From NCBI RefSeq assembly GCF_005311025.1, contig NZ_CP031747.1, positions 1,178,001-1,242,000 of the forward strand: DNA of 64,000 bases. Direction: 5' to 3'. Of the stretch, positions 38,836 to 47,499 are shown in pieces. The position numbers and the translations under genes were made by a program. Under the pieces are notes generated by a model that was not told where the DNA came from, ran no database searches, and saw nothing but the letters and a program-made list of their open reading frames with translations. This stretch comes from Alcaligenes faecalis (GTDB lineage Bacteria; Pseudomonadota; Gammaproteobacteria; Burkholderiales; Burkholderiaceae_B). How positions within the stretch are numbered: the first letter of the stretch is position 1; every line of letters starts with the position of its first letter.

Positions 38836-39611
38836 AAAGCAAGTCGAATTTATCGGCACGTAGCTCTCGTGCATGGGGCGTAGCGGGCGTGCTGCTGATC
38901 TTGCTGTGCTGGCAGATCAGCGCCATGTTTCTGGGGCCTTTGCTGATGGCCTCGCCCATGGAAACCGCCCGTGCGATTCCGCGTTTGATGATGTCCGGCC
39001 ATTTTCTGAATGACGCCGGAGCCAGTCTGCTGCGCGTGGCAATTGGCGTCAGCGTGGGTTGCTCCATTGGTTTCACGCTAGGCATTTTGGCGGCACACAG
39101 CCCGCGTCTGCGTGGCTTGCTGGAGCCTTTGCGTTGGCTATTGATGGCGATTCCGCCTGTGGTGGTCGTTGTGCTGGCCATGCTCTGGTTTGGCCTGGGT
39201 TCGAGCATGGTGATTTTCATGACGGTGCTGATGATGGTGCCGGGCATGTACGTGAACACCGTCAAAGGAATGTTGCAGGTGGACCGAGATCTGATCGAGA
39301 TGAGCCACGTGTACCGCTTTGGCTGGTGGCGCCGTCTGCGTCACCTGTATCTGCCTTCTCTGACGGCTCCTTTGACTGCCGCTTTGCTGATTGCTTGCTG
39401 CGGTGGGGTTCGTCTGGTGGTGATGGCCGAAGTGCTGGGTGCAGAAAGTGGCGCAGGCTATGCCTTGGCCAATGCACGTAGCACCTTTGACAGCGCCGAG
39501 CTGTACGCTTGGGTTGTGCTGATTCTGGGCTTGGTCGCCGCGATTGAATTTGTTCTGCTGCAACCCTTGCAGCGTCGTCTGGGACAGTGGCGGGAGGACA
39601 GCCATGCTTGA
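38832..39611 (+). CDS. ABC transporter permease, TauC/SsuC type
   Basis: A 259-residue inner-membrane permease with about six hydrophobic helices. The EAA-like cytoplasmic loop reads DLIEMSHVYRFGWWRRLRHLYLPSL, with the family glycine replaced by a different spacing, and the C-terminal part ends in LLQPLQRRLGQWR. It pairs with the ATPase, whose start lies eight bases before this stop. Both neighbours are translationally coupled to it. Confidence 0.88.
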   Translation: MKSKSNLSARSSRAWGVAGVLLILLCWQISAMFLGPLLMASPMETARAIPRLMMSGHFLNDAGASLLRVAIGVSVGCSIGFTLGILAAHSPRLRGLLEPLRWLLMAIPPVVVVVLAMLWFGLGSSMVIFMTVLMMVPGMYVNTVKGMLQVDRDLIEMSHVYRFGWWRRLRHLYLPSLTAPLTAALLIACCGGVRLVVMAEVLGAESGAGYALANARSTFDSAELYAWVVLILGLVAAIEFVLLQPLQRRLGQWREDSHA

Positions 39612-40305
39612 GCTAAGCCATGTCCAGGTCCTGTTCGGGCAAAAGCCGGTTTTGCAGGATTTAAGTTTCACCTTGAAAGCCGGGCAGCGCCTGGGCGTTC
39701 TGGGGCCTAGTGGCGAAGGGAAAAGTACCTTGCTGCGTTTGGTTGCGGGCCTGATCAAGCCTGATTCCGGCCAGGTCTGGAACGAGTTTCGTCACCCCGT
39801 GCTGGTGTTTCAGCAGCCCCGTTTGTTGCCTTGGCGCAGCGTGCTGGACAACGTGCAGATTCCGCTGCGTGCGCAAGGCTTGTCGGCTGCGCAAGCCAAA
39901 GAGCGTGCCATGTATTGGCTGGGGCAGGTGGAACTGGCCGATGTCGCCCAGTCCTGGCCCGGCGAGCTGTCCGGTGGCATGGCACAGCGGGTGGCACTGG
40001 CCCGCGCCTTTGCCTTGCAACCGGATCTTTTGCTGCTGGATGAACCCTTCAGTGCTCTGGACCCGGCGCTGCGCAATAGCCTGGCTCAAGTCTGCCTGCG
40101 CTGCCTGGAAGAAACCGGAGCAGCGCTGCTGTACGTCAGTCATCAACCCCGTGAATTGATGCGGGTCGCTGATTCCTGCCTGCTGCTGAAAAAGGGGCAA
40201 GGCCAGTTGTTTGAGCCGGTGGCCCCGGCGGATACCGCTGCCCGTGAGTGTCTGGCCGATTCCTTGTACGCCCAACTTTTGTCTCAGGAGGCTTTGACGC
40301 CATGA
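39604..40305 (+). CDS. ABC transporter ATPase, TauB/SsuB type
   Basis: A 233-residue ATP-binding subunit. Motifs in order: Walker A GPSGEGKST (near residue 36), Q-loop VFQQPRLLPWRSV, signature LSGGMAQRVALARA, Walker B LLLLDEPFSALDP and the switch YVSHQPRE, in which Gln follows the His. The start is ATG 39604; an open frame further upstream lies inside the permease gene. The stop overlaps the next ATG (ATGA). Confidence 0.92.
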   Translation: MLELSHVQVLFGQKPVLQDLSFTLKAGQRLGVLGPSGEGKSTLLRLVAGLIKPDSGQVWNEFRHPVLVFQQPRLLPWRSVLDNVQIPLRAQGLSAAQAKERAMYWLGQVELADVAQSWPGELSGGMAQRVALARAFALQPDLLLLDEPFSALDPALRNSLAQVCLRCLEETGAALLYVSHQPRELMRVADSCLLLKKGQGQLFEPVAPADTAARECLADSLYAQLLSQEALTP

Positions 40306-40745
40306 CTGCCTATCCCGTGATCCTGCTGTTCCATCTGTTTGCCGCTCTGTTTTTCATCGGCACGGTGTTTTTTGAAGTCCTGATGCTGGAAGGCATACGC
40401 AAGCACGTTCCGCGAGAAGCCATGCGCACCTTGGAGATTGCCATTGGTGACCGTGCCCGCCGCATCATGCCCTGGGTTCTGCTGGTTCTGTACAGCGCCG
40501 GGATAGGTTTGGCTTGGCATCACCGCGCTGCGCTGGCCCATCCTTTCGATAACACTTTGGGCCTGTTTTTGACCATCAAGATTCTGTTGGCGCTTAGCGT
40601 TTTTGCTCATTTTCTGACGGCCATGACTTTGCGGCGCACCGGGCGCATGAAGTCCATCCATTTCAAGCGCATTCACCTAAGCGTGTTCTGTCACATGGTC
40701 GGGATCGTGATCCTGGCCAAGACCATGTTTTATCTGCACTGGTAA
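40302..40745 (+). CDS. Small membrane protein with four helices, CopD-like
   Basis: A 147-residue membrane protein with four hydrophobic helices and conserved-looking histidines (LFHLFAALFFIG, LAWHHRAALAHP, VFAHFLTAMT, HFKRIHLSVFCHMVG). The pattern resembles CopD-type or b-type cytochrome-like membrane proteins that bind copper or heme; I cannot choose between them. It is coupled to the ATPase gene and followed 23 bases later by a TonB receptor, so it is part of the uptake operon. It might reduce or release a chelated metal, but that is speculation. Confidence 0.65.
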   Translation: MTAYPVILLFHLFAALFFIGTVFFEVLMLEGIRKHVPREAMRTLEIAIGDRARRIMPWVLLVLYSAGIGLAWHHRAALAHPFDNTLGLFLTIKILLALSVFAHFLTAMTLRRTGRMKSIHFKRIHLSVFCHMVGIVILAKTMFYLHW

Positions 40746-40768
40746 TTTCACTTTCTATCGAGAATACG

Positions 40769-42877
40769 ATGTCACACGTTCCTGTATTGCGTCGGCTGAC
40801 AGTCAGCCTGGCGCTGGGAGGGCTGTGGTCGGGCGCCGCCTGGGCCGACCCGTCTACCTCCACCTTGTCTCCCATTGTCATCAAGGCGCCTGTCGGGCAA
40901 AGCGTGCTGCAGGCCGACCTGCGACAAGAAAAGGCTCGCCTGGATGCGGTGCCTGGTGGCACCAATTTGATTCAGCCGCAGGAAGAGCTGCGTCTGGTGA
41001 CTTTGCGCGATGCCCTGGACTATCAGCCCGGCTTGATCGTGCAGGATTTCTTTGGCGGGATTGATCAGCCTCGGCTCAATATTCGCGGTTCGGGGATTCA
41101 AAGTAATCCGGTTAATCGAGGTGTCTTGCTGTTGCAAGATGGTCTGCCTTTGAACGAGGCGGATGGCTCGTTTGTGATCGGCTTTCTGGAACCGCGCAAC
41201 AGCTCCTTGATCAGCGTGCGGCGTGGTGCAAATGCCTTGTCGGCCAGTGCGACCACTTTAGGTGGAGAATTGGATTTTCGCTCCATGAACGGTACGCAGG
41301 GTGACGCCATCAGCGTGGAGGGCGGCAGTTTCGGGCGTCTGGGTTTGTATGCCGCCAAGGGTTTTCAGACGAACGAGTTTGATGGGCGCTTGGCAGTCAG
41401 CCATGACAAGGCTGATGGCTACCGTCATCACTCGGATTCCGAGCGCACGAATGTGCAGGGCAATATCGGTTTCAAGCGCGGGCAGTTCGAGAACCGCACT
41501 TACCTGTCCTATGTGGATTTGAAGTTTGATATTCCCAATGTGGTCCCGCGTGAGCGTCTTTACAGCGATCCGCGCAGTGTGATGGGGGACTATGGCACGC
41601 CGCAGGATATGGCGGCCAATGTCTATAAGCGTGATCCGAATCGCAAGGCCACTCAATTCCGTTTGGCTAACCGTAGTTATTGGGGTACCGAGGATTTCAA
41701 CCAGACCGTGGGCCTGTACTGGCAGACGGTGGACGATACTTTTACGAATCCGCAGGTGTCTTCGCCCACCAAGGGGAATACCTATGGCGCACAGTGGCAG
41801 TTGGCTGGTCGTGAAGGCAGCCTGGATTATCGCCTTGCCCTGGACTGGGCGCGCAGTGATATGGATCGTGAGTTGTATGCGGTCAATCCTGCCAATGGCA
41901 GCCGTGCCTTGTTCTTTGGGGACTATCGCCTGCGGGCTGAAAACCGCAATGCGCTGTTGGGTTTGAGCTGGAAGGTTGCGCCCCAGTGGACCGTGGTGGG
42001 GGATGTGAAGTACAGCCAGGCGATTCGTGATGCGCGCAATCGTTTGGGGGGCGATACCCTGAACCAGAAATGGTCCTACGCCAGCCCGAAACTGGGCGTG
42101 GTGTGGCAGCCGTCCGAGGATTTGCGGGTGTTTGCCAATGTCAGCCGCAGTCATGAGGCGCCTACGTATTGGGAGATCATCAGTGCGGAAGTACCGCAGC
42201 CCATGAATGTGCGCTCGGCAGTGACAGGGCTGACGGAATTGAATGTGCAAAAGGCGACGACTTTTGAGTTGGGTGGTGCCGGGCGCTGGGGCAGTGGCGA
42301 GTCGGCGGTGGACTGGTCCCTGGCTGTGTATCGCAGCAATGTGAAAGATGAGCTGATGGCTGTCAGTGATGCAACCGGGGCTTCATCAGTGACATTTAAC
42401 TATGCTGATCGGACGCGGCACCAGGGCGTGGAGGCTGGTTTGAGCGGTTCCTTGCCTGCTCCGGCTGCAGGGCGCTGGGACTATCGTCTGTCCTATACCT
42501 ACAGTGATTTCCGCTTCCGAGGGGGCGAGTATGAAGGCAATCGTATTGCCGGGGTGCCCAAGCATTTGCTGGGTGCAGAACTGATGTATCGACGTGGTGG
42601 CTGGCGGTTTGGGCCGAACGTGCGCTGGCTGGCTTCGGATACGCCGACCAACCATCAGAATGTGGAAGGCACGCATCAAAATGCTTATGCCATTTGGGGT
42701 TTCAAGGTCGCTTATCAGCATGACAAGCATTGGAGTGCTTATCTGATGGCAGATAACATTTTTGACAAGACGTATGCCAGCAGTTATGTGATTCGGCGTT
42801 CGGCTTCGGAGGCGATGCCTACTTATCTGGCGGGCAATGGCAGGAGTTTCTTTGGTGGGGTGAAATATAACTTCTGA
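40769..42877 (+). CDS. TonB-dependent outer-membrane receptor
   Basis: A 702-residue receptor. It has a signal peptide (cut after WADP, near residue 27), a TonB-box region STLSPIVIKAPV, a plug with LRDALDYQPGLIVQDFFGG and PRLNIRGSGIQSNPVNRGVLLLQDGLPLNEADGS, then a barrel ending in RSFFGGVKYNF with the C-terminal Phe. The sequence belongs to the iron-siderophore receptor superfamily but I cannot name a ligand. It is the last gene of the operon with the TauABC-like transporter and probably delivers the ligand that the binding protein collects. Confidence 0.87.
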   Translation: MSHVPVLRRLTVSLALGGLWSGAAWADPSTSTLSPIVIKAPVGQSVLQADLRQEKARLDAVPGGTNLIQPQEELRLVTLRDALDYQPGLIVQDFFGGIDQPRLNIRGSGIQSNPVNRGVLLLQDGLPLNEADGSFVIGFLEPRNSSLISVRRGANALSASATTLGGELDFRSMNGTQGDAISVEGGSFGRLGLYAAKGFQTNEFDGRLAVSHDKADGYRHHSDSERTNVQGNIGFKRGQFENRTYLSYVDLKFDIPNVVPRERLYSDPRSVMGDYGTPQDMAANVYKRDPNRKATQFRLANRSYWGTEDFNQTVGLYWQTVDDTFTNPQVSSPTKGNTYGAQWQLAGREGSLDYRLALDWARSDMDRELYAVNPANGSRALFFGDYRLRAENRNALLGLSWKVAPQWTVVGDVKYSQAIRDARNRLGGDTLNQKWSYASPKLGVVWQPSEDLRVFANVSRSHEAPTYWEIISAEVPQPMNVRSAVTGLTELNVQKATTFELGGAGRWGSGESAVDWSLAVYRSNVKDELMAVSDATGASSVTFNYADRTRHQGVEAGLSGSLPAPAAGRWDYRLSYTYSDFRFRGGEYEGNRIAGVPKHLLGAELMYRRGGWRFGPNVRWLASDTPTNHQNVEGTHQNAYAIWGFKVAYQHDKHWSAYLMADNIFDKTYASSYVIRRSASEAMPTYLAGNGRSFFGGVKYNF

Positions 42878-42948
42878 TCGTTTTTGATGCCTTGGTTTTT
42901 GGCTTGATGATTAGTTAACGATTAGGCAGGAGTTGTCTCAGTGTAGAC

Positions 42949-43180
42949 GCCCCTCTGGCCTGCGCCGGGGCCATGGGGCTTGAGCACTTGCCGGTGCTGC
43001 GCACCGGTCCCCTTGTCAAGAGATCAGGCAGGGCGCACCCAGAACTCACCCGGTACTTGGTCCCCCGGACCAAGTACAAGCGTCGGGTTCAAACAGCTGG
43101 GTGCTTGAACCCCTGCCTGATCTCTCGCCTGCGGCAAGCACTCTGAATCGCCCCAAGGCCCCGGCGCAGGCCAGAGGGGC
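42949..43180. repeat. 232-nt nested palindromic intergenic element
   Basis: Outer arms 42949-42972 and 43157-43180 are 24-base perfect inverted repeats, extended inward by six more pairs after one mismatch. Nested inside are CCGGTGC/GCACCGG (42991-43007), a 14-base pair of arms (43020-43033 and 43111-43124), GCACCCAG/CTGGGTGC, and an 11-base perfect hairpin (43053-43063 and 43067-43077). It contains no believable ORF. It looks like an RNA- or DNA-structured intergenic repeat; the class is unknown. Confidence 0.8.
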
Positions 43181-43311
43181 TCACAGGGAATTCTTGCCTT
43201 AAGGCTTTCCGACTACAGGGGCGTGACTTGGGCTTTCATTGCACGGTCCCTTGGATCGGCCACGGGTTTATGACGCTGTGTCTGGGTGGATTAAGGCCCG
43301 CTTGTATCTGA

Positions 43312-43355
<44 letters not shown>

Positions 43356-43373
43356 GTAGTGCGGTGGAAGAGT

Positions 43374-43402
43374 GCCTCTGACGTGTTCAGAGGCTTTTTT
43401 TT
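43374..43402 (+). terminator. Intrinsic terminator after the TTG repeat
   Basis: Arms GCCTCTGA (43374-43381) and TCAGAGGC (43387-43394) enclose a five-base loop and are followed by eight T residues. It ends plus-strand transcription that crosses the palindromic element and repeat, whether read from the receptor operon or from an unrecognised small RNA. Confidence 0.85.
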
Positions 43403-43544
43403 GGTCTGTTTGGATGTGTGTCTTGATCAGGATCAGCCGATAGGGCGGTCAGGGTGCACTTTCAGAATTATCTGACAGACCGGGGTGGAACGGGTAGGTA
43501 AGTTCAGGGTTCACCGTTCTCTTACATCCTTAGGTTTGTCAGCC

Positions 43545-43964
43545 ATGATGAATACATACTTGTTGACCACTGAAGATATTGATCCTCGCACTTTGCCCGA
43601 GCAGGCCGTGCTGTATGCCCATCTGTTGACACGAGATGCCATGAATGATGAGTGCGTGCGCAAGTTGATGGCCGCACCGCGTTTCGTGCGTTCGGACAAG
43701 GGTATTCCGTATGTGGTGCTCAAGGATATGCGAACGCATCGCTGGACCCTGATTCGTGCCTGGCGCGAGTATCTGGAGATCAAGCGCGAGCGTTTGGCCA
43801 GTCGTTTGGGAATCAGTGTGGCGGAATACAACGTGATCGAGAAAGGTCTTGTTCCATTGAGCCTGACGATGTTGGCTCTGTTGGCGCAGGGAATGGGTCT
43901 GGACGAGACGCAGTTGCAGATGTCTTCGTATCAGCCCGTGCTGGAACCTTTGGCTTTGAGCTAG
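43545..43964 (+). CDS. Small helix-turn-helix (XRE-like) protein
   Basis: A 139-residue protein. Residues about 75-120 read LEIKRERLASRLGISVAEYNVIEKGLVPLSLTMLALLAQGMGL, a plausible XRE/Cro-type helix-turn-helix. The N-terminal 60 residues match nothing I recognise. ATG 43545 is immediately followed by another ATG; no strong ribosome site is visible. It is monocistronic, framed by terminators at 43374 and 44043. No toxin partner is adjacent. Confidence 0.6.
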   Translation: MMNTYLLTTEDIDPRTLPEQAVLYAHLLTRDAMNDECVRKLMAAPRFVRSDKGIPYVVLKDMRTHRWTLIRAWREYLEIKRERLASRLGISVAEYNVIEKGLVPLSLTMLALLAQGMGLDETQLQMSSYQPVLEPLALS

Positions 43965-44042
43965 TGCCAAGGGATTAAAAAGAAAGCTACGACAGGAAAG
44001 GGCAGGTGCAGGCAGCAGCTTGTGCCAGGCTCAAAAGCAGTT

Positions 44043-44083
44043 CCGGCCCCATCACGTTTATCGCGCGATGGGGCCGGTTTTTT
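44043..44083 (+). terminator. Intrinsic terminator after the HTH gene
   Basis: Arms CCGGCCCCATC (44043-44053) and GATGGGGCCGG (44067-44077) pair perfectly, followed by six T residues on the plus strand. It ends the HTH gene transcript; the convergent nitrilase gene stops just beyond. Confidence 0.9.
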
Positions 44084-44103
44084 GGTGCAGGATTTGGCTG
44101 GTT

Positions 44104-45054
44104 TTACTCGGCCGAGTCTTCGGTTTGCAGTTTCACTACCTGCTTGGCTCGGGTGTCGACATGCAGGGAGAAGATGTCGGGGCGCGAGTAGTGGCCGTAA
44201 ACATCAAAGTCCAGGTTGGCCTGTTTGAGCAGGTCCATATCCAGTTCGGCGTACAGCTCGGTTTCTTCGTCAAACACCGGGCCGGCCAGCACTTCGCCGG
44301 TGGGGCTGACGATCATGCTGCCGCCGTGCATCACGTAGCTGTCCGGAGCAAATTCGCCGGGCAGGGCAAATTCTTTCTGGAAGGACTCGGGGTAGTTGTT
44401 CAGGCGGATGGCCTGGCAGGCGGACAGCACAAACACACGGCCTTCAACGGCGATGTGAATCATGGACGAGGCCCAGGTAGGGCGGTCGTCTGCCGTGGGA
44501 GCGCAGTACAGTTCGGTGCCTTGGGCATACATGGTCTGACGCAGGGTGGGCATGTAGTTCTCCCAGCAGATCACGTTGCCGATTCGGCCCATGGGGGTGT
44601 CGACAGTACCCATGGTGGAACCATCGCCAAAGCCCCAGACCAGACGTTCCTGGCCGGTAGGCATCAGTTTGCGGTGGATGCCCACCACGCCTTTGCCCGG
44701 AGCCAGTGTCAGAGCGGTGCAGTACAGGGTGCGGCCCATTTTCTCGATTACACCCATGACGGTGTACACACCGGTTTGGGTAACGGCATCGGCCAGTGCT
44801 TCCAGTTCAGGGCCACCTAGGGTGACTGCGCCTTCCACATACATCTGGTACAGGGCACGGCCTTCAGGACGGCGGTTGCCGATGACGCTGCCAAAGCTGA
44901 TGCCTTTGGGATACCCGCCCAGAAAGGCTTCGGGAAAGACAGCCAGAGTGGCGCCATTGGCAGCTACGCGCTGCAAGATGGCGGCGGCTTTTTCGACACT
45001 GCTGGCAGAGTCAAACGGAATGGATGCCGCTTGTATAACAGCAACTTTGCTCAT
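44104..45054 (-). CDS. Nitrilase family carbon-nitrogen hydrolase
   Basis: A 316-residue nitrilase-superfamily enzyme with the catalytic triad visible: Glu42 in FPEAFLGGYP, Lys in HRKLMPT (near 128) and Cys in VICWENY (near 162), in the branch that hydrolyses nitriles to acids and ammonia. It is cytoplasmic, with no signal peptide. GGAG eight bases before the ATG supports the start. It follows an MHS-type carrier gene by 20 bases, so carrier and enzyme likely import and convert the same compound. It is not the classic A. faecalis arylacetonitrilase by motif context; the substrate is unknown. Confidence 0.88.
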   Translation of the reverse strand: MSKVAVIQAASIPFDSASSVEKAAAILQRVAANGATLAVFPEAFLGGYPKGISFGSVIGNRRPEGRALYQMYVEGAVTLGGPELEALADAVTQTGVYTVMGVIEKMGRTLYCTALTLAPGKGVVGIHRKLMPTGQERLVWGFGDGSTMGTVDTPMGRIGNVICWENYMPTLRQTMYAQGTELYCAPTADDRPTWASSMIHIAVEGRVFVLSACQAIRLNNYPESFQKEFALPGEFAPDSYVMHGGSMIVSPTGEVLAGPVFDEETELYAELDMDLLKQANLDFDVYGHYSRPDIFSLHVDTRAKQVVKLQTEDSAE

Positions 45055-45074
45055 AACTAGGTCTCCTTTAAAGG

Positions 45075-46397
45075 TCAGCCTGCGGACAAGTCCACGTTTT
45101 TTGTTTCAGGCAGGCGGGTATACAGGATCAGGAAGCACACCAGGGATACCGCCGCCAGGTACCAGGCCGGTACGTTGGGGTTACCTGTGTACTGGATCAG
45201 GGCGGCAGCAATGAAGGGGCCAGGGCCAGCCAGCAGTGCCGACGAGACGTTGTGGCCCAGTGCGGCGCCGGTCGAGCGAATCGAGGCGGGGAACACTTCC
45301 ACCAGCAGCACCACGTTCATGACGGCAGAGATGGCTACCAGGAAAGCCATGATGATCAGGCCCAGCAGAATCAGCGCGAGTTTGCCGGAGTTCATCATGA
45401 TGAAAATCGGGTAGGCCATGATGGTCAGACCCGCAGCGGCAAACAAGGCCAGTTTGCGGCGACCGTAGTGGTCCGAGAAGCGGCCAACCAGCGGGTGCAA
45501 GATGCAATACACCACCAACGAGGCACTGCACAGCCACAGGGCCGAGGTTTTGCTCATTCCCAGGATGGAAATCAGGTGGTTATTGGCGTAGGTGATGAAG
45601 TAGTACAGCGACACCAGGAACAGGGCGGAGAACGCAAAGGACAGAACAAAGGCGTTGAACTTGTCCTTGGACGAGACGCGCTCCAGTGTGTTGTTGGCTT
45701 TCTTTTCCTGCAGCTCGTGGTAGACGGGGGTGTCGTTCAGTTTGCGACGGATAAAGACCGCAATGAAGGTCATCACAATCGACAGCACGAAGGGCACACG
45801 CCAGCCCCAGCTGTAGACTTGGGCTTCGGTCAGCGTGGCGTTGATGGCGGCAGCGGTGGCGGTACCCAACAGGAAGGCGATGCCGGCGGTGAAGGTCACC
45901 ACGCTGGCGGCGGTGGCACGACGGTTGGAGGGGGCGCTTTCCACCAGGAAAATACCGGCAGCGGACCACTCGCCACCCACCATCATGCCTTGCAGGAAGC
46001 GCAGCACCACCAGCAAGATAGGAGCCGTAATGCCGATGGTGTCATAGCCAGGCAGCAGGCCAATCAGAGTGGTGAACACGCCCATGCCAAAGACGGTAAT
46101 CATCAGCACGGTCTTGCGGCCAAAGCGGTCGCCTATGGGGCCCAGAATCAGGGCGCCAAAGGGGCGCGAGACAAAACCCACGGCAAATACGGCCAGGGAC
46201 GAGAGCAGGGAAACGCCAGCGGCGTCGGATGGAAAATAGATGCTGCCGATAATGGCTGCAAAGTAGCCATAGATCGCGAAGTCAAACCATTCCATGAAGT
46301 TGCCAATACCAACGGCAACAACTTGTTTTTTACTTAAGCCCGGCTGGCCTGGGGGGGCCGATTTGGCATGTGCAGGGGCGACGGTAGCAGTGCCCAT
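45075..46397 (-). CDS. MFS transporter, metabolite:H+ symporter (MHS) family
   Basis: A 440-residue carrier with twelve predicted helices. MHS hallmarks are GNFMEWFDFAIYGYFA at the first helix, SRPFGALILGPIGDRFGRK in loop 2-3 and LPETKN near the C-terminus. Relatives import organic acids such as shikimate, citrate or alpha-ketoglutarate with protons. GAGGAG six bases before the ATG supports the start. It is the first gene of the nitrilase transcript and divergent from a LysR gene. Confidence 0.9.
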   Translation of the reverse strand: MGTATVAPAHAKSAPPGQPGLSKKQVVAVGIGNFMEWFDFAIYGYFAAIIGSIYFPSDAAGVSLLSSLAVFAVGFVSRPFGALILGPIGDRFGRKTVLMITVFGMGVFTTLIGLLPGYDTIGITAPILLVVLRFLQGMMVGGEWSAAGIFLVESAPSNRRATAASVVTFTAGIAFLLGTATAAAINATLTEAQVYSWGWRVPFVLSIVMTFIAVFIRRKLNDTPVYHELQEKKANNTLERVSSKDKFNAFVLSFAFSALFLVSLYYFITYANNHLISILGMSKTSALWLCSASLVVYCILHPLVGRFSDHYGRRKLALFAAAGLTIMAYPIFIMMNSGKLALILLGLIIMAFLVAISAVMNVVLLVEVFPASIRSTGAALGHNVSSALLAGPGPFIAAALIQYTGNPNVPAWYLAAVSLVCFLILYTRLPETKNVDLSAG

Positions 46398-46461
46398 AAA
46401 GATCTCCTCGAGCAGGGCAGGTGAATACCCGACCCTTATTGTGGTTGTGGCTGATTTTTAG

Positions 46462-46497
46462 TCTAATCAAGCCAAATAATTATTCAAACTAATTAGA
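46462..46497. promoter_or_regulatory. Candidate LysR-type operator between divergent genes
   Basis: The 103-base gap between MFS and LysR starts is AT-rich and holds an outer inverted repeat TCTAAT (46462-46467)/ATTAGA (46492-46497) around a perfect palindrome AATAATTATT (46475-46484). Location and symmetry suit the LysR protein encoded beside it. Confidence 0.45.
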
Positions 46498-46500
46498 AAA

Positions 46501-47433
46501 ATGGCTTCCATTAATATCGCTAATATCAGGCGGATGGATCTGAACCTGCTGCTGGTGTTCCAGTGCTTGATGAACGAGCGCAGCGTGACCAAGGCCGCCA
46601 ATGCCCTATTTCTGACCCAGGGCGCGGTCAGCGCGTCTTTGCGCAAGTTGCGGGTGGTATTCAATGACGAGCTGTTTACCCGTGGTTCGCACGGAATGAC
46701 GCCTACGCATCGGGCCTTGGAGATTGCCCCGCAGATATCCGAGGCCCTGAAAAGCATCTCGGCGCTGGTCACATCCGAGCAGGAGTTCGATCCAGCTCGC
46801 TCCAGCCGGGTTTTTCGCATCGCTTTGTCCGACGATCTGGAAAATATGCTGGCCAAACGCATGATTCGCATGGCTGACGAGCAGGGCTGGACGATCAGTT
46901 TTTCCTTCTACCAAACGAATAGCTATTTGTGGCCGCAAAGCATGGTGGAGCATGGGGCGGATCTGGCGATTTGCTCCAGCCCCAAATTTCTGAGCACCAT
47001 GCACAAGTCGCAAGTGCTGTTTTCCGCTTCCTATATCTGCATTTACGATAAGCAGTCCATTGCGTTTTCAACCCCCATCAGCAAGCAGGAGTATCTGCAT
47101 GCTCATCATGGGCGGGTGTCCTTTGACGGCTTGCGCGGCTTTGTTGATGAACTCTTTGATGCCGAGCGACTGCAGCGCAAGGTCAAGGCCTCGTTCACGC
47201 ATTTTTCCGGGGCAATCAACGCCATTATTGGCAGCCCTTTGGTGCTGACCATGCCCGATTACGCCGCCCGTTCCTTTGTGGAGTGCAATAGTCGATTAGC
47301 CGTCTCGCCGGTGCCGTTGCGAGTGCCATCTTTTGTGGTGTCCATGATTTGGGACATCAACAAGGAACATGATGAAGAAAGCCGCTGGTTGCGGCGTTTT
47401 GTGCTGGAGCTGACCGAGTCTGTCAGCCAGTGA
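46501..47433 (+). CDS. LysR-type transcriptional regulator
   Basis: A 310-residue regulator. The N-terminal winged helix reads MDLNLLLVFQCLMNERSVTKAANALFLTQGAVSASLRKLR, with the recognition helix at about residues 37-56. An effector-binding domain of two lobes follows. It diverges from the MFS/nitrilase operon and very probably controls it in response to a transported or produced acid. ATG 46501 may be followed by a second usable ATG at residue 12. Confidence 0.9.
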   Translation: MASINIANIRRMDLNLLLVFQCLMNERSVTKAANALFLTQGAVSASLRKLRVVFNDELFTRGSHGMTPTHRALEIAPQISEALKSISALVTSEQEFDPARSSRVFRIALSDDLENMLAKRMIRMADEQGWTISFSFYQTNSYLWPQSMVEHGADLAICSSPKFLSTMHKSQVLFSASYICIYDKQSIAFSTPISKQEYLHAHHGRVSFDGLRGFVDELFDAERLQRKVKASFTHFSGAINAIIGSPLVLTMPDYAARSFVECNSRLAVSPVPLRVPSFVVSMIWDINKEHDEESRWLRRFVLELTESVSQ

Positions 47434-47499
47434 CGTGCTGCTGATACGATCCGGCGGCGTACTATTGCCCCTGTTCTGTTTTCTTTTCTACTATCCGCC

